IMG/VR virus record: IMGVR_UViG_3300047157_000120
Span: 1 to 36,817 of that record
Length of the DNA: 36,817 bases
Reading direction: 5' to 3' (one strand)
Source: a virus
This document shows, in pieces, positions 5,930-13,022 of the stretch. The position numbers were made by a program, and so were the translations under genes. The notes beneath the pieces were generated by a model, which saw nothing but the letters and a program-made list of their open reading frames with translations, did not search any database and was not told the origin of the DNA. The stretch's first letter is position 1; every line of letters begins with the position of its first letter.

Positions 5930-6600
5930 TGCACTACTACCCTAAAAATATAGGTGACTATCGTAGAGATACTATGCACCTATCGTTATTAGAGCATGGT
6001 GTTTATATGACTTTGATTGACCATTACATATTAAATGAAGAACCATTTTCAGATAATATAGAAGATATACTTTGGCTTGTGGGAGCAAGGACTGAAGAAG
6101 AAAAGAACGCAGTATCTTTAATTCTAAACAAGTTTTTTAAGAAGAATGGTAATGGTTATTATCACAAAAGATGTGATGAAGAGATACAAAGGTATAAGAA
6201 AAACGCTGAGGTAGCAAGGGAAAATGGAAAGAAAGGGGGTAGACCTAAAAACCCAACCCTAACCCAGAGAAAACCCAACCCAAAGCTAACCAATAACCAA
6301 AAACTAGAAACCAATAACCATGAACCATTGTTTGTAGAGTTTTGGAAGTTATACCCTCATCGTAATGGGGTTGGTGCTACTAAACCACAATCATTAGAGT
6401 GGTGGAATACAAAATCATTAGACACCTTAACGATGGTTTTAGATGGGACAAAGAAGTTTAAAGCTTATATAGAGAGATGTCATAAGGACAATGTATTTAA
6501 TGGTGGAATACCTGACCCTATTAGATACCTAAAAAACAAAAGGTATAAGGATGACTTTAAAGTAGTTAGAAAAAAGTCTGCATACGATAACATAAAATAG
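5929..6600 (+). CDS. DUF1376-type replication protein
   Basis: 223 residues. The first ~85 residues match the DUF1376 pattern (YYPKNIGDYRRDTMHLSLLE, then GVYMTLIDHYILNEEPF). A basic Asn/Pro/Thr-rich linker follows at about 100-128 (GGRPKNPTLTQRKPNPKLTN), then a C-terminal domain starting FVEFWKLYPHR and containing WWNTKSLD and IPDPIRYLKNKR. This arrangement is common in phage replication-initiation proteins that recruit a helicase. Erf follows directly. The linker DNA has a related inverted copy near 36.3 kb. No frameshift is present. The initiation role is inferred from family and context. Confidence 0.85.
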   Translation: MHYYPKNIGDYRRDTMHLSLLEHGVYMTLIDHYILNEEPFSDNIEDILWLVGARTEEEKNAVSLILNKFFKKNGNGYYHKRCDEEIQRYKKNAEVARENGKKGGRPKNPTLTQRKPNPKLTNNQKLETNNHEPLFVEFWKLYPHRNGVGATKPQSLEWWNTKSLDTLTMVLDGTKKFKAYIERCHKDNVFNGGIPDPIRYLKNKRYKDDFKVVRKKSAYDNIK

Positions 6601-6609
6601 GAGATAAAT

Positions 6610-7011
6610 ATGAAAGAACTAATTGCAATACAAAAAGAATTAAATGTGCCAAAAAATCAACGTAACAAGTTTGGTAATTATAATTACAGGTCATGTGAAG
6701 ATATTTTAGTAGCATTAAAACCTTTACTTGATAAATACAAATCATCAATCTTAATTACTGATGAAGTTAAAGAGGTTGGTGGAATACCTTATGTAGAGGC
6801 AACTGCCGTATTTAAAGGGCAGACAACAGAAGCATTAAGCGTTCGCGCACAAGCAGGTATCAACCCTAATCGCAAGGGGATGGATATAGCACAAAGCTTT
6901 GGTAGCTCATCATCGTATGCTAGAAAGTATGCACTAGCAGGAATGTTCTTACTAGATGATACAAAAGATGCAGACACACAAGATAACTCAAAGGAGAACT
7001 TTGGCTTATGA
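6610..7011 (+). CDS. erf: Erf-family ssDNA annealing protein
   Basis: 133 residues, typical of the short Erf family. Signature segments: IQKELNVPKNQRNKFGNYNY near the start, SCEDILVALKPLL, then the conserved core IAQSFGSSSSYARKYALAGM and LLDDTKDADTQ at the end. Erf proteins anneal single-stranded DNA in recombination-dependent replication and genome circularisation. The YqaJ exonuclease gene overlaps its stop (ATGA), the classic exonuclease/annealase pair. A terminally repeated genome would use such a pair. Confidence 0.92.
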   Translation: MKELIAIQKELNVPKNQRNKFGNYNYRSCEDILVALKPLLDKYKSSILITDEVKEVGGIPYVEATAVFKGQTTEALSVRAQAGINPNRKGMDIAQSFGSSSSYARKYALAGMFLLDDTKDADTQDNSKENFGL

Positions 7012-7436
7012 GTAAGCTATGCACGATGGCGTTGAGCGAGAGCCTGATGCTAGAACTTTGTTTGAAGCAGTAACAGGAAAAGAGGTTGCTCTTATGTGGT
7101 AGCTTTGACCATCCTGACTATTGTAAATACAAGTGCAAGTCCTGATGGATTACTTAGAGGTGAGAATGCAGTGTTAGAGATTAAGTGTCCTACACATATT
7201 ACTCATGCTAAAAACCTTATGTCAGAAACTATGCCTAAGAACTATATATATCAGGTGCATGTGGCAAATCGCTTGTACCGAATCTGATTATGCATATTTT
7301 GCAAGTTACCATCCAGATTTTCCACCAGAACTTAGGTTAAATGGGTAAGGTTGAGAAAGACGACAGTGATATTAAATTCTTGAAGAAGAAGTAAGAAGCC
7401 TTTGATATTAGAATCGAAGATTTAATTATTAAAATA
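7008..7436 (+). CDS. YqaJ-like exonuclease (frameshifted, N-terminus missing)
   Basis: Reading across several one-base shifts gives AMHDGVEREPDARTLFEAV, SPDGLLRGENAVLEIKCP and YIYQVHVQ, the YqaJ/lambda-exonuclease core with the Asp of SPDG and the E-x-K of EIKCP. It would digest one strand of double-stranded DNA for the Erf protein. The usual first 60-80 residues are absent: MSKL from the start codon runs almost straight into the G-x-x-x-E-x-x-A-R region. The end is uncertain. The missing part may be a real deletion or an assembly loss. Confidence 0.75.
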
Positions 7437-7453
7437 AAAAGGAGCAAACAAAA

Positions 7454-7700
7454 ATGGCTGAACAATATGACAACACTAACTCATTTGCAATATTTAAGAA
7501 TGAGAAAGGTGATAATGAAGCAAGACCTGATTACACAGGGACTGTAACATTAGAAGGAGGTAAAGAAATGAGCATGGCAGCTTGGATTAGGGAAGCAAAT
7601 CAGGAGTAAAGTTTTATCAGGAAGGTTATCAGAACCACAAGTACAGGCATCCGATGCTGGCAGTAATGCTAGAGTAGAGGGTGAGGATGTACCATTCTAA
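7454..7700 (+). CDS. SSB-like small protein (frameshifted)
   Basis: About 82 residues when one shift near 7605 is bridged: NTNSFAIFKNEKGDNEARPD, YTGTVTLEGGKEMSMAAWI, then SGVKFLSGRLSEPQVQ and a C-terminal EGEDVPF. The acidic tail ending in PF resembles the C-terminal tip of single-stranded DNA-binding proteins. Its position between exonuclease and primase fits. The beta-rich body is not clearly an OB fold by eye, so the assignment rests on tail and context. Confidence 0.55.
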
Positions 7701-8107
7701 TACAGGAGGTCTTAAACCATTTTGATGGAGTTCGTGAGACAGGCAGTGGACAGTATTCATGTCGCTGCCCAGCTCATGAAGATAAGAGTGCATCACTAGG
7801 AATAAAGCAAGGAGATGAAGACAGGATACTTACTAAATTGCTTTGCCGGATGTGATGTTAAATCTATATTAGATTCAGTTGGTTTAGACTGGAAAGATAT
7901 TACTGCCTGATAATAAACTTTATCAAGCAGAAAACATAAGTTTAATCCTTTTGCAGTATTAAAGATGATTAGCGTGATGAAGTATTAATTATAGGTTTAG
8001 CAAGTGCAGATATTACGAAAAGGTAAACCACTTAATGATAAAGACCATGATAGATTATGAAAGCTGTAGGCTAACGTAAGGGATGCTTACAGTATAGACA
8101 GTGTGTA
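7687..8107 (+). CDS. Primase-like zinc-ribbon protein (frameshifted)
   Basis: Bridged frames read YSCRCPAHEDKSASLGIKQG, then CFAGCDVKSILDSVGLDW, the C-x-C-P-x-H and C-x-x-G-C zinc ribbon of phage primases. About 60 further residues follow (FNPFAVLK, LNDKDHDR). The catalytic Toprim part is not evident, so this may be the template-recognition part of a split primase working with the helicase downstream. Several one-base shifts make start and end approximate. The likely ATG at 7687 overlaps the previous gene. Confidence 0.65.
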
Positions 8108-8131
8108 AAATTAAAGCTCGAAACCATTAAA

Positions 8132-8217
8132 GGATAGTCGGCAAAGTAGGAGAGTTGCGATGGACTGTAAATCCATTCCCTCTGGGTGAGTAGGTTCGAT
8201 TCCTACACTATCCACCA
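8132..8217 (+). tRNA. tRNA-Tyr (GTA), CCA encoded
   Basis: 86 nt cloverleaf: acceptor GGATAGT/ACTATCC (8132-8138/8207-8213), D-stem GCAA/TTGC, anticodon stem ATGGA/TCCAT with loop CTGTAAA (anticodon GTA, 8167-8169), long class II variable arm, T-arm GTAGG/CCTAC with loop TTCGATT, discriminator A and encoded CCA. All stems pair, so it looks functional. It lies between primase and helicase genes on the same strand. Confidence 0.95.
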
Positions 8218-8233
8218 TTATAGGAGAATAAAA

Positions 8234-8432
8234 TACATTATATAAGGTTTCAGGTGGTGTTAAGGATTACCTTGTAACACCTTGGGCATTTGGGGCATTT
8301 AAAGCTAGATCTTATTTAAAATCTAGGGGTATAGATGCAATAGTAATAAAGTATGTGCAAGTAGGACATAAATGGTTAAGGGAGGAATTAGATGACAGCA
8401 CAAACGTTAGAAGACATACTCATAACCGATAA
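8234..8432 (+). CDS. Small hypothetical protein (start unclear)
   Basis: A frame of about 60 residues reads VSGGVKDYLVTPWAFGAFKA, then RSYLKSRGIDAIVIKYVQ and WLREELDD. No ATG is in frame at the expected place: TAGGAGAATAAAATAC suggests a base error in a start codon near 8233. It overlaps the helicase start. Not recognised; the beta-alpha pattern suggests a small globular protein. Confidence 0.5.
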
Positions 8433-9293
8433 AGAAATGAAGGTTACATGGAAGTCAAGAGACACAGGTGAGCATCTTAAAATTAAAAAGCCTATCTGAA
8501 TATCTTGATGATGTAGAAAATATTTTCTGAAGACTTAACAGGTGGATTAGAGCTTACCATTTCCTAAAACTGTTAATGATTTTAAAGTAAGGATGGGTGA
8601 GATTACTTTAGTACACTGGTTATTCCGGTCATGGTAAAGTCAGCATTTCTTAACTTCAATGTATGTTGCATCTAATGAAACAAGAGAAAACTATGATTGC
8701 TTCTTTTGAGATGTTACCTAAAGCAACACTAGGTAGAATGTGTCAACAAACAGGTGAAGCAATGCCTAACATGATTACATTAAAGACTTTTTAAATAAGC
8801 TAGATAATAACTTATCTTATATGACCCAGAAGGTGAAACTCATCTGAAAAAGTGCTTGAAGTTATTTATTACTGTGCTGAAAAGCTTGGTGTTAAACTAA
8901 TAGTTATTGACTCACTTATGAAGTGTGGTATTAATGAAGACGACCTTAACAAACAAAAGCTTTTGCTAATAAGTTATCAGTGGCTGCAAGAGATTTAGGA
9001 ATACATTTATTTTTAGTTGCTCATAGTAGAAAAACAGCTAACTGAAATGACAATGCTAGTAAGTTTGATGTTGCAGGTTCTGCAAATTTAACTAACTTAG
9101 TAGATAATGTATTTATCAGTTCATCGTAACAAAAAAGAGAAGAAGAAGTATTGAATGGAAGTTTAGATACAGAAATTATGAACCAACCACCTTGCTCTGT
9201 GTATTTGTTAAACAAAGACATGGTAGAGGTATAGAGACTAAGTGGGGTTTTGGTTTTAAACCTGAAACATTTCAATATACGGAGACTTGGTAA
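8392..9293 (+). CDS. DnaB/RecA-like replicative helicase (frameshifted)
   Basis: Bridging the shifts gives about 300 residues of the RecA-like core: Walker A TGYSGHGKSAFL, then ASFEMLPKATLGRMCQQTG, Walker B KLIVIDSLMKCG, AARDLGIHLFLVAHSRK, VAGSANLTNLVDNVFIVHRN and C-terminal KQRHGRGIETKWGFGF. This matches phage DnaB-type hexameric helicases. It would unwind the fork with the primase encoded upstream. At least four one-base shifts occur (near 8490-8650, 8690, 8790-8850, 9040, 9130), all near short repeats or homopolymers, so the gene is probably intact in the phage. Confidence 0.88.
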
Positions 9294-9305
9294 AGGAGAA
9301 ATAGT

Positions 9306-9470
9306 ATGATGATTAAAGACTTTATTAAGGAAGTAAAGAAAACATTTGGGGAGGATGTAGAGTTTAAAGCTACATCTAAAGAAGGTAAAATTTTTAGGAG
9401 TAAAGGTTATGACAAGATTGAAAGTGACATCAGAAGAGGACGTGGAACACGCAAGAAAGCAGATTGGTGA
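9306..9470 (+). CDS. Small basic protein, 54 aa
   Basis: ATG at 9306 follows AAAGGAGAAATAGT. Reads KDFIKEVKKTFGEDVEFKAT, then a Lys/Arg-rich end. It overlaps the start of the NinB-like gene by about 60 bases, so its true end may be earlier if a shift is present. Not recognised. Confidence 0.5.
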   Translation: MMIKDFIKEVKKTFGEDVEFKATSKEGKIFRSKGYDKIESDIRRGRGTRKKADW

Positions 9471-9824
9471 GTTAGACTTTATCTAAAGCTTGGGAAGTAG
9501 AAGTAAAGCCGTTTGCTTTTAATAGAAGCTAATGCAGCAAAACAAAAGGTATTGGCGCATGGTAAAGGTGAGCTAGGTTCTTTCCTTGGGTATGATGAAG
9601 ACATGCACGAGTTACTTAAATATAAGTTTTTATCATACAAACAAGAAATGTTAGGAGATGAGATGGTAGTAATTCCATCTACATCCAAACTAACGATAAA
9701 AGAGTTTGTAGAGTATTTAGAAAAAGTAGAAAGGTTTGCTGTAAGTTTAGGATTTACATTAGATTATCACAATATGGTTATTAGGAGAACATATGAATTA
9801 TTTATCGGTATGCAGTGGAGTTGA
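9409..9824 (+). CDS. NinB/Orf-like recombination protein (frameshifted)
   Basis: Starting at ATG 9409 behind AGGAG, the bridged protein (~135 residues) reads TRLKVTSEEDVEHARKQIGE, then NAAKQKVLAHGKGELGSFLG, KYKFLSYKQEMLGDEM and VIPSTSKLTIKEFVEYLEKV. The PSTSKL-x(3)-EF segment is characteristic of NinB (lambda Orf), a RecFOR-like recombination mediator that works with annealing proteins and SSB. One or more shifts lie near 9480-9535. The end overlaps the methyltransferase start, and the last ~20 residues may be out of frame. Confidence 0.7.
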
Positions 9825-10680
9825 AGCTGCATCTGTAGCATGGAAAGGATTAGGTTGGAATCCTCTAGGGTTTAGTGAGATAGAGAAGTTTCCATCAGAA
9901 GTATTAAATCACCATTATCCCAATGTGCCAAACTTAGGGGATATGACTAAATATAAGGAGTGGAATTTTGGAAAAAATCAGTTGACCTTGTTGTTGGGGG
10001 AACACCATGTCAATCATTCTCAGTCGCTGGACTCAGAAAAGGAATGGAAGACCCAAGAGGGAATCTTGCCCTCACATTTTGTGCAATTCTTGATAAGTTT
10101 AGACCCAAGTGGTTCGTTTGGGAAAACGTGCCAGGTGTCCTCAGTAGTAACAAAGGACGGGACTTTGGTTCATTCCTCGGGGCGGTGGCAGAACTCGGGT
10201 ATGGTGCATCCTACAGGGTGCTTGACGCTCAGAACTTCGGAGTCCCCCAAAGACGTAGAAGAGTCTTTGTTGTCGGACATCTTGGAGACTGGAGACCTAG
10301 CGCAGAAGTATTATTTGAGTCAGAAAGCTTGTCGTGGGATTCTGATAAGAGCAGAAAGAAGAGGAAAGACTCTACCTCCATCCCTAAAGGTAGCACTAGA
10401 GTCCAGGGCAAAGGAGTAGCAACACCATTGTTACACCAAGACCACATAGATGCTTTGTGTGCAAGAGACTATAAAGGGTTAAACTCTGACAGTTTAGACA
10501 AGAAAGCTATTGTTGAGGTGTTTGAGAATCATCCACGCAGTAAGAAGATTAACACCTGTTGAGTGTGAAAGGTTGCAAGGATTTCCTGACAACTACACCA
10601 ACATTAAAGAGAATTGTCCTGATGGCCCTAGGTATATAAAGCAATATATGGCAGTACCTGTAATGAAGTGGATGGTATAA
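9793..10680 (+). CDS. C5 cytosine DNA methyltransferase (two frameshifts)
   Basis: About 295 residues across two shifts (near 9940-9985 and 10535). Motif I SVCSGVEAASVAW, motif IV GGTPCQSFSVAG with the catalytic Cys, motif VI FVWENVPG, motif VIII FGVPQRRRRVF, a target-recognition region, and motif IX/X LTPVECERLQGFP with IKQYMAVPV are all present in order. It would methylate cytosine C5 in phage DNA, probably to block host restriction. No cognate endonuclease was recognised nearby. ATG follows AGGAGAACAT. Confidence 0.92.
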
Positions 10681-10702
10681 ACAATTATAATACAAATGCA
10701 GT

Positions 10703-11332
10703 ATGATGGTAATAGGTGATTTACATATACCATATCACCACAAAGAATCTTTTGCTTTTCTTAGAGCGTTAAAGAAAAAGTACAAAGGCTTTGACCTAGT
10801 AGTAAACATAGGTGATGAGTTAGACCAACACGCTATTAGTATGCACGACTCTGACCCAGACCTACCTAGTGCTGGTGATGAGTTAAAGTTAGCCAAGAAA
10901 CACGTTAAGGATTTAGAAAAGATATTTCCTGACATGACGTTGGTTGACTCTAATCATTCATCGTTAGTGTATAGACGAGCATTGAAGTATGGTTTACCAA
11001 AAGCTTATCTTAAACACTATAACGAGTTTTTAGGTGTAGGTAAGGGTTGGAAGTGGGTACAAGACTTAACCATTACTCTTAACGATGGATCTAGGTGTTT
11101 CTTTACTCATGGTATGTCAGCTAATGTATTACAAGTAGCACAGAAGTATGGTATGCACACAGTACAAGGACATTATCATAGTAAAGCTAGTATTCAATAC
11201 TTTAGCAACCCTGATAAATTAGTATGGGGCGCACAAACAGGATGCTTAACTAACCAAGATTCATTAGCATTTAGTTACGCTAAAAACTTTAAAGATAGAT
11301 TCATTATGTCATCATTAGTTATTGTAGATTAA
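10703..11332 (+). CDS. Calcineurin-like metallophosphoesterase
   Basis: 209 residues, intact. Metal-binding motifs are in order: GDLHIPYHH (D-x-H), VNIGDELDQHA (GDE-type variant), VDSNHSS (N-H), FFTHGM and VQGHYHSKAS (G-H-x-H). This is the fold of phage-encoded phosphoesterases such as lambda phosphatase. Substrate unknown: nucleotides, phosphoproteins or DNA ends are all possible. No strong ribosome-binding site is seen before the double ATG at 10703, so the start is tentative. Confidence 0.88.
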   Translation: MMVIGDLHIPYHHKESFAFLRALKKKYKGFDLVVNIGDELDQHAISMHDSDPDLPSAGDELKLAKKHVKDLEKIFPDMTLVDSNHSSLVYRRALKYGLPKAYLKHYNEFLGVGKGWKWVQDLTITLNDGSRCFFTHGMSANVLQVAQKYGMHTVQGHYHSKASIQYFSNPDKLVWGAQTGCLTNQDSLAFSYAKNFKDRFIMSSLVIVD

Positions 11333-11368
11333 TACATCCTATGGTAAATGGATAGGTAAGATAGTCTA

Positions 11369-11656
11369 ATGAAAAAAGCAGACAAACTTAAAATGCAAAA
11401 GATGGTAGAGTTTGGTTGTGTGGTATGTAGGTGGTATGAGGGGGTAGATGACTTACCTCCTTGTAACATTCATCATATTAGAGATAAGACTGGACTAGGC
11501 ATGAAAGATGAAGAGATGATACCTCTTTGTCATTACCATCATCAAGGGCGTATGGGTATTCATACTATAGGTAAAAAGATGTGGGAAGAAAGGTATGGAA
11601 CTCAACGTGAATTACATCAACGAATGAAGGAGGAATTAAATTTTGACATCGATTGA
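11369..11656 (+). CDS. Ref-like HNH nuclease
   Basis: 95 residues. Cys pair CVVC, then NIHHIRDKTGLGMKDEEMIP, LCHYHHQGRMGIHTIGKKMW and EERYGTQ. The HH...LCxxHH...GIH...YG pattern matches the RecA-dependent nuclease Ref/HNH group encoded by several phages, which cleaves DNA at RecA-made displacement loops. With Erf, YqaJ and NinB it forms a recombination set. The end overlaps the DUF3310 start by 14 bases. Confidence 0.75.
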   Translation: MKKADKLKMQKMVEFGCVVCRWYEGVDDLPPCNIHHIRDKTGLGMKDEEMIPLCHYHHQGRMGIHTIGKKMWEERYGTQRELHQRMKEELNFDID

Positions 11657-12377
11657 TTTTGAAGTAAAGAATCCACTTAAAGAACAGGTAGGTGGAGACC
11701 ATTATAGTAAGTTAGCAATACAACCAGCAGTGTATGCTGAACAAAATAAGTTAAGTTATTTACAAGGTAATGCTATTAAGTATATTACTAGATATAAAGA
11801 TAAGGGAGGAGTAGAAGACTTATACAAGGCAATACACACTGTTAAACTTTTAATAGAATTGGAGGAAAAAATGGCTTATTTAGGTTACAAGAATAAAGCT
11901 TTCATGAATTATAAAAGAGAGCAAGAAAGAATAAAAATATGGAAAATTAAGTATAAAGCAGAACAAGCAAGAAAGCGTAAAAGGTTTAAGCAATTAAAAA
12001 CACTATCTAATACATTAATAATACAGCTTGTAGTAGTAGCATTAATAATAGCTCTTTATGGTGTGTTTGCTTCAGCGTTAATAGCAGAAGAGAAAGGTAG
12101 TAAGGTAGGAGTAGGTAATTTTGTTATGGCTGTTAGTTATACAGACAGTTATAATGATTTAGTCTATGTATCTAACTTTGTCAACTGCGACCATGCTTTA
12201 GATTATTACAATATGAACTGTGCAACACAAGGTGCTAAAATTATGATGTGTCAATTAGAAGAATATCTTTATATGCCAATAGGACATAATAGTGATTCAT
12301 CATTTGACTTTGAACCTACCGACAAACAATCATGTGGTTTTGTTGGTGTTCAAAAACCTAAATTTACGGAGGAATAA
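11643..12377 (+). CDS. DUF3310 domain joined to a membrane/exported Cys-rich domain
   Basis: 244 residues from TTG 11643, behind AGGAGG. Residues 10-76 are DUF3310 (VGGDHYSKLAIQPAVYAEQ, GNAIKYITRYKDKGGVEDLY), related to the T7 gp1.7 nucleotide kinase. Residues 77-120 are very basic. A membrane helix lies at about 125-148 (IIQLVVVALIIALYGVFA), then a ~95-residue acidic, four-Cys domain likely outside the cytoplasm. A methionine at residue 77 has its own GGAGG five bases upstream, so this may be two genes fused in frame by loss of a stop, or one with internal initiation. Confidence 0.75.
   Translation: MTSIDFEVKNPLKEQVGGDHYSKLAIQPAVYAEQNKLSYLQGNAIKYITRYKDKGGVEDLYKAIHTVKLLIELEEKMAYLGYKNKAFMNYKREQERIKIWKIKYKAEQARKRKRFKQLKTLSNTLIIQLVVVALIIALYGVFASALIAEEKGSKVGVGNFVMAVSYTDSYNDLVYVSNFVNCDHALDYYNMNCATQGAKIMMCQLEEYLYMPIGHNSDSSFDFEPTDKQSCGFVGVQKPKFTEE
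11861..11873 (+). promoter_or_regulatory. Internal ribosome-binding site and ATG
   Basis: GGAGGAAAAAATG inside the long frame. DUF3310 proteins typically end close to the LIELEEK segment just before this point. It probably starts a separate 168-residue membrane protein ending at 12377. Confidence 0.65.
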
Positions 12378-12468
12378 TGGGAAAAGGAGCTAACGAGTAT
12401 GATGCAACAGAACCAGTCGAATGGGATACAATGGCTATTATTTTGAACTTCAAGAGGAGGAAGAGTGA
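12377..12468 (+). CDS. Tiny acidic protein, paralogue 2 (frameshifted)
   Basis: Reads KGANEYDATEPVE, then, after adding one base near 12419-12422, MGYNGYYFELQEEEE and TGA at 12466-12468. This is the same protein as at 4558-4656 (KGTNEYDAVEP...GYNGYYFEL, acidic tail). The shift sits in a run of A and is easily explained as a missed base. Start overlaps the preceding stop (TAATG). Confidence 0.65.
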
Positions 12469-12681
12469 TGGGTAAAGGATCAGGACGTAGCCACAAAACA
12501 TATCAGACGAGGAATTAGAGAAAAATTGGAATGCGTTGTTTCATGGGCATCCTAATGAGGGACAGTTTGATAAGGAAGATGATTATGGTAAAGAAGATGC
12601 CAGAGAGTAAAGAAGATGGGTAAAAGAAAAACCTAAAACCAATGACCCTGACAGGTTTGTTGATGACAGTGGGGATGCGTA
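12468..12681 (+). CDS. Hypothetical acidic protein (frameshifted)
   Basis: From ATG 12468 (overlapping the TGA) reads GKGSGRSHKTY, then in a shifted frame SDEELEKNWNALFHGHPNEG, FDKEDDYGKEDARE and finally KPKTNDPDRFVDDSGDA ending at TAA. About 70 residues if bridged. Not recognised. The strongly acidic composition resembles DNA-mimic or regulatory proteins, but that is not evidence of function. Confidence 0.45.
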
Positions 12682-13011
12682 ATGGCTAAAACAGTCCAAC
12701 TCAAAGGACTTTAAAACGAATGAGAGAGAGTGGTGACTATGTTCTAGTAAAAGTAGTTGAACGTTGGAACGCTCACGCTTTTAAAAGGCAAGACCTCTGG
12801 AACTTTGATATATTAGGTATATCAATTACAGGAGAGACTCATGCAGTTACAGGTAACGTCGTATTCTAATGTTAATGCCCGTATTAAAAAGATTGAAGAG
12901 TCTGAATACACACCTCACTTACGAGATGCAGATTGGGTATTACTTGTAGAAGGATGGAAGAAAGAAAAAACGGAAGATATAAATCATACATATCTGACTT
13001 ATCATTAACGA
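12682..13011 (+). CDS. Resolvase/VRR-NUC-like nuclease (frameshifted)
   Basis: Bridged frames give MRESGDYVLVKVVERWNAHA, FKRQDLWNFDILGISITGET, then QVTSYSNVNARIKKIEESE and WVLLVEGWKKEK. The order V-E-R-W, R-x-D-L-W-x-F-D, QVTS, GW-K resembles small phage PD-(D/E)XK nucleases of the resolvase/VRR-NUC kind (Asp of FDI and the Q-V-T-S strand). Shifts occur near 12710 and 12860. The end is unclear because the last frame runs into the reductase gene. Confidence 0.5.
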
Positions 13012-13022
13012 AAGGAGACTTA

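Noticed and set aside
8132-8217. Integration (att) site in the tRNA gene
   Set aside because: No integrase or excisionase is visible and no second copy of a tRNA segment is present in the window.
7000-9800. Wholesale gene decay (a defective prophage)
   Set aside because: Shifts are single bases, motifs are intact on either side, and the same pattern hits capsid and terminase. Terminal repeats indicate a packaged or complete phage genome.
10000-10020. Additional Fur-like half-site inside the methyltransferase gene
   Set aside because: Only the right half (ATTCTCA) matches and it is in coding sequence. A similar half-site near 23490 was rejected for the same reason.
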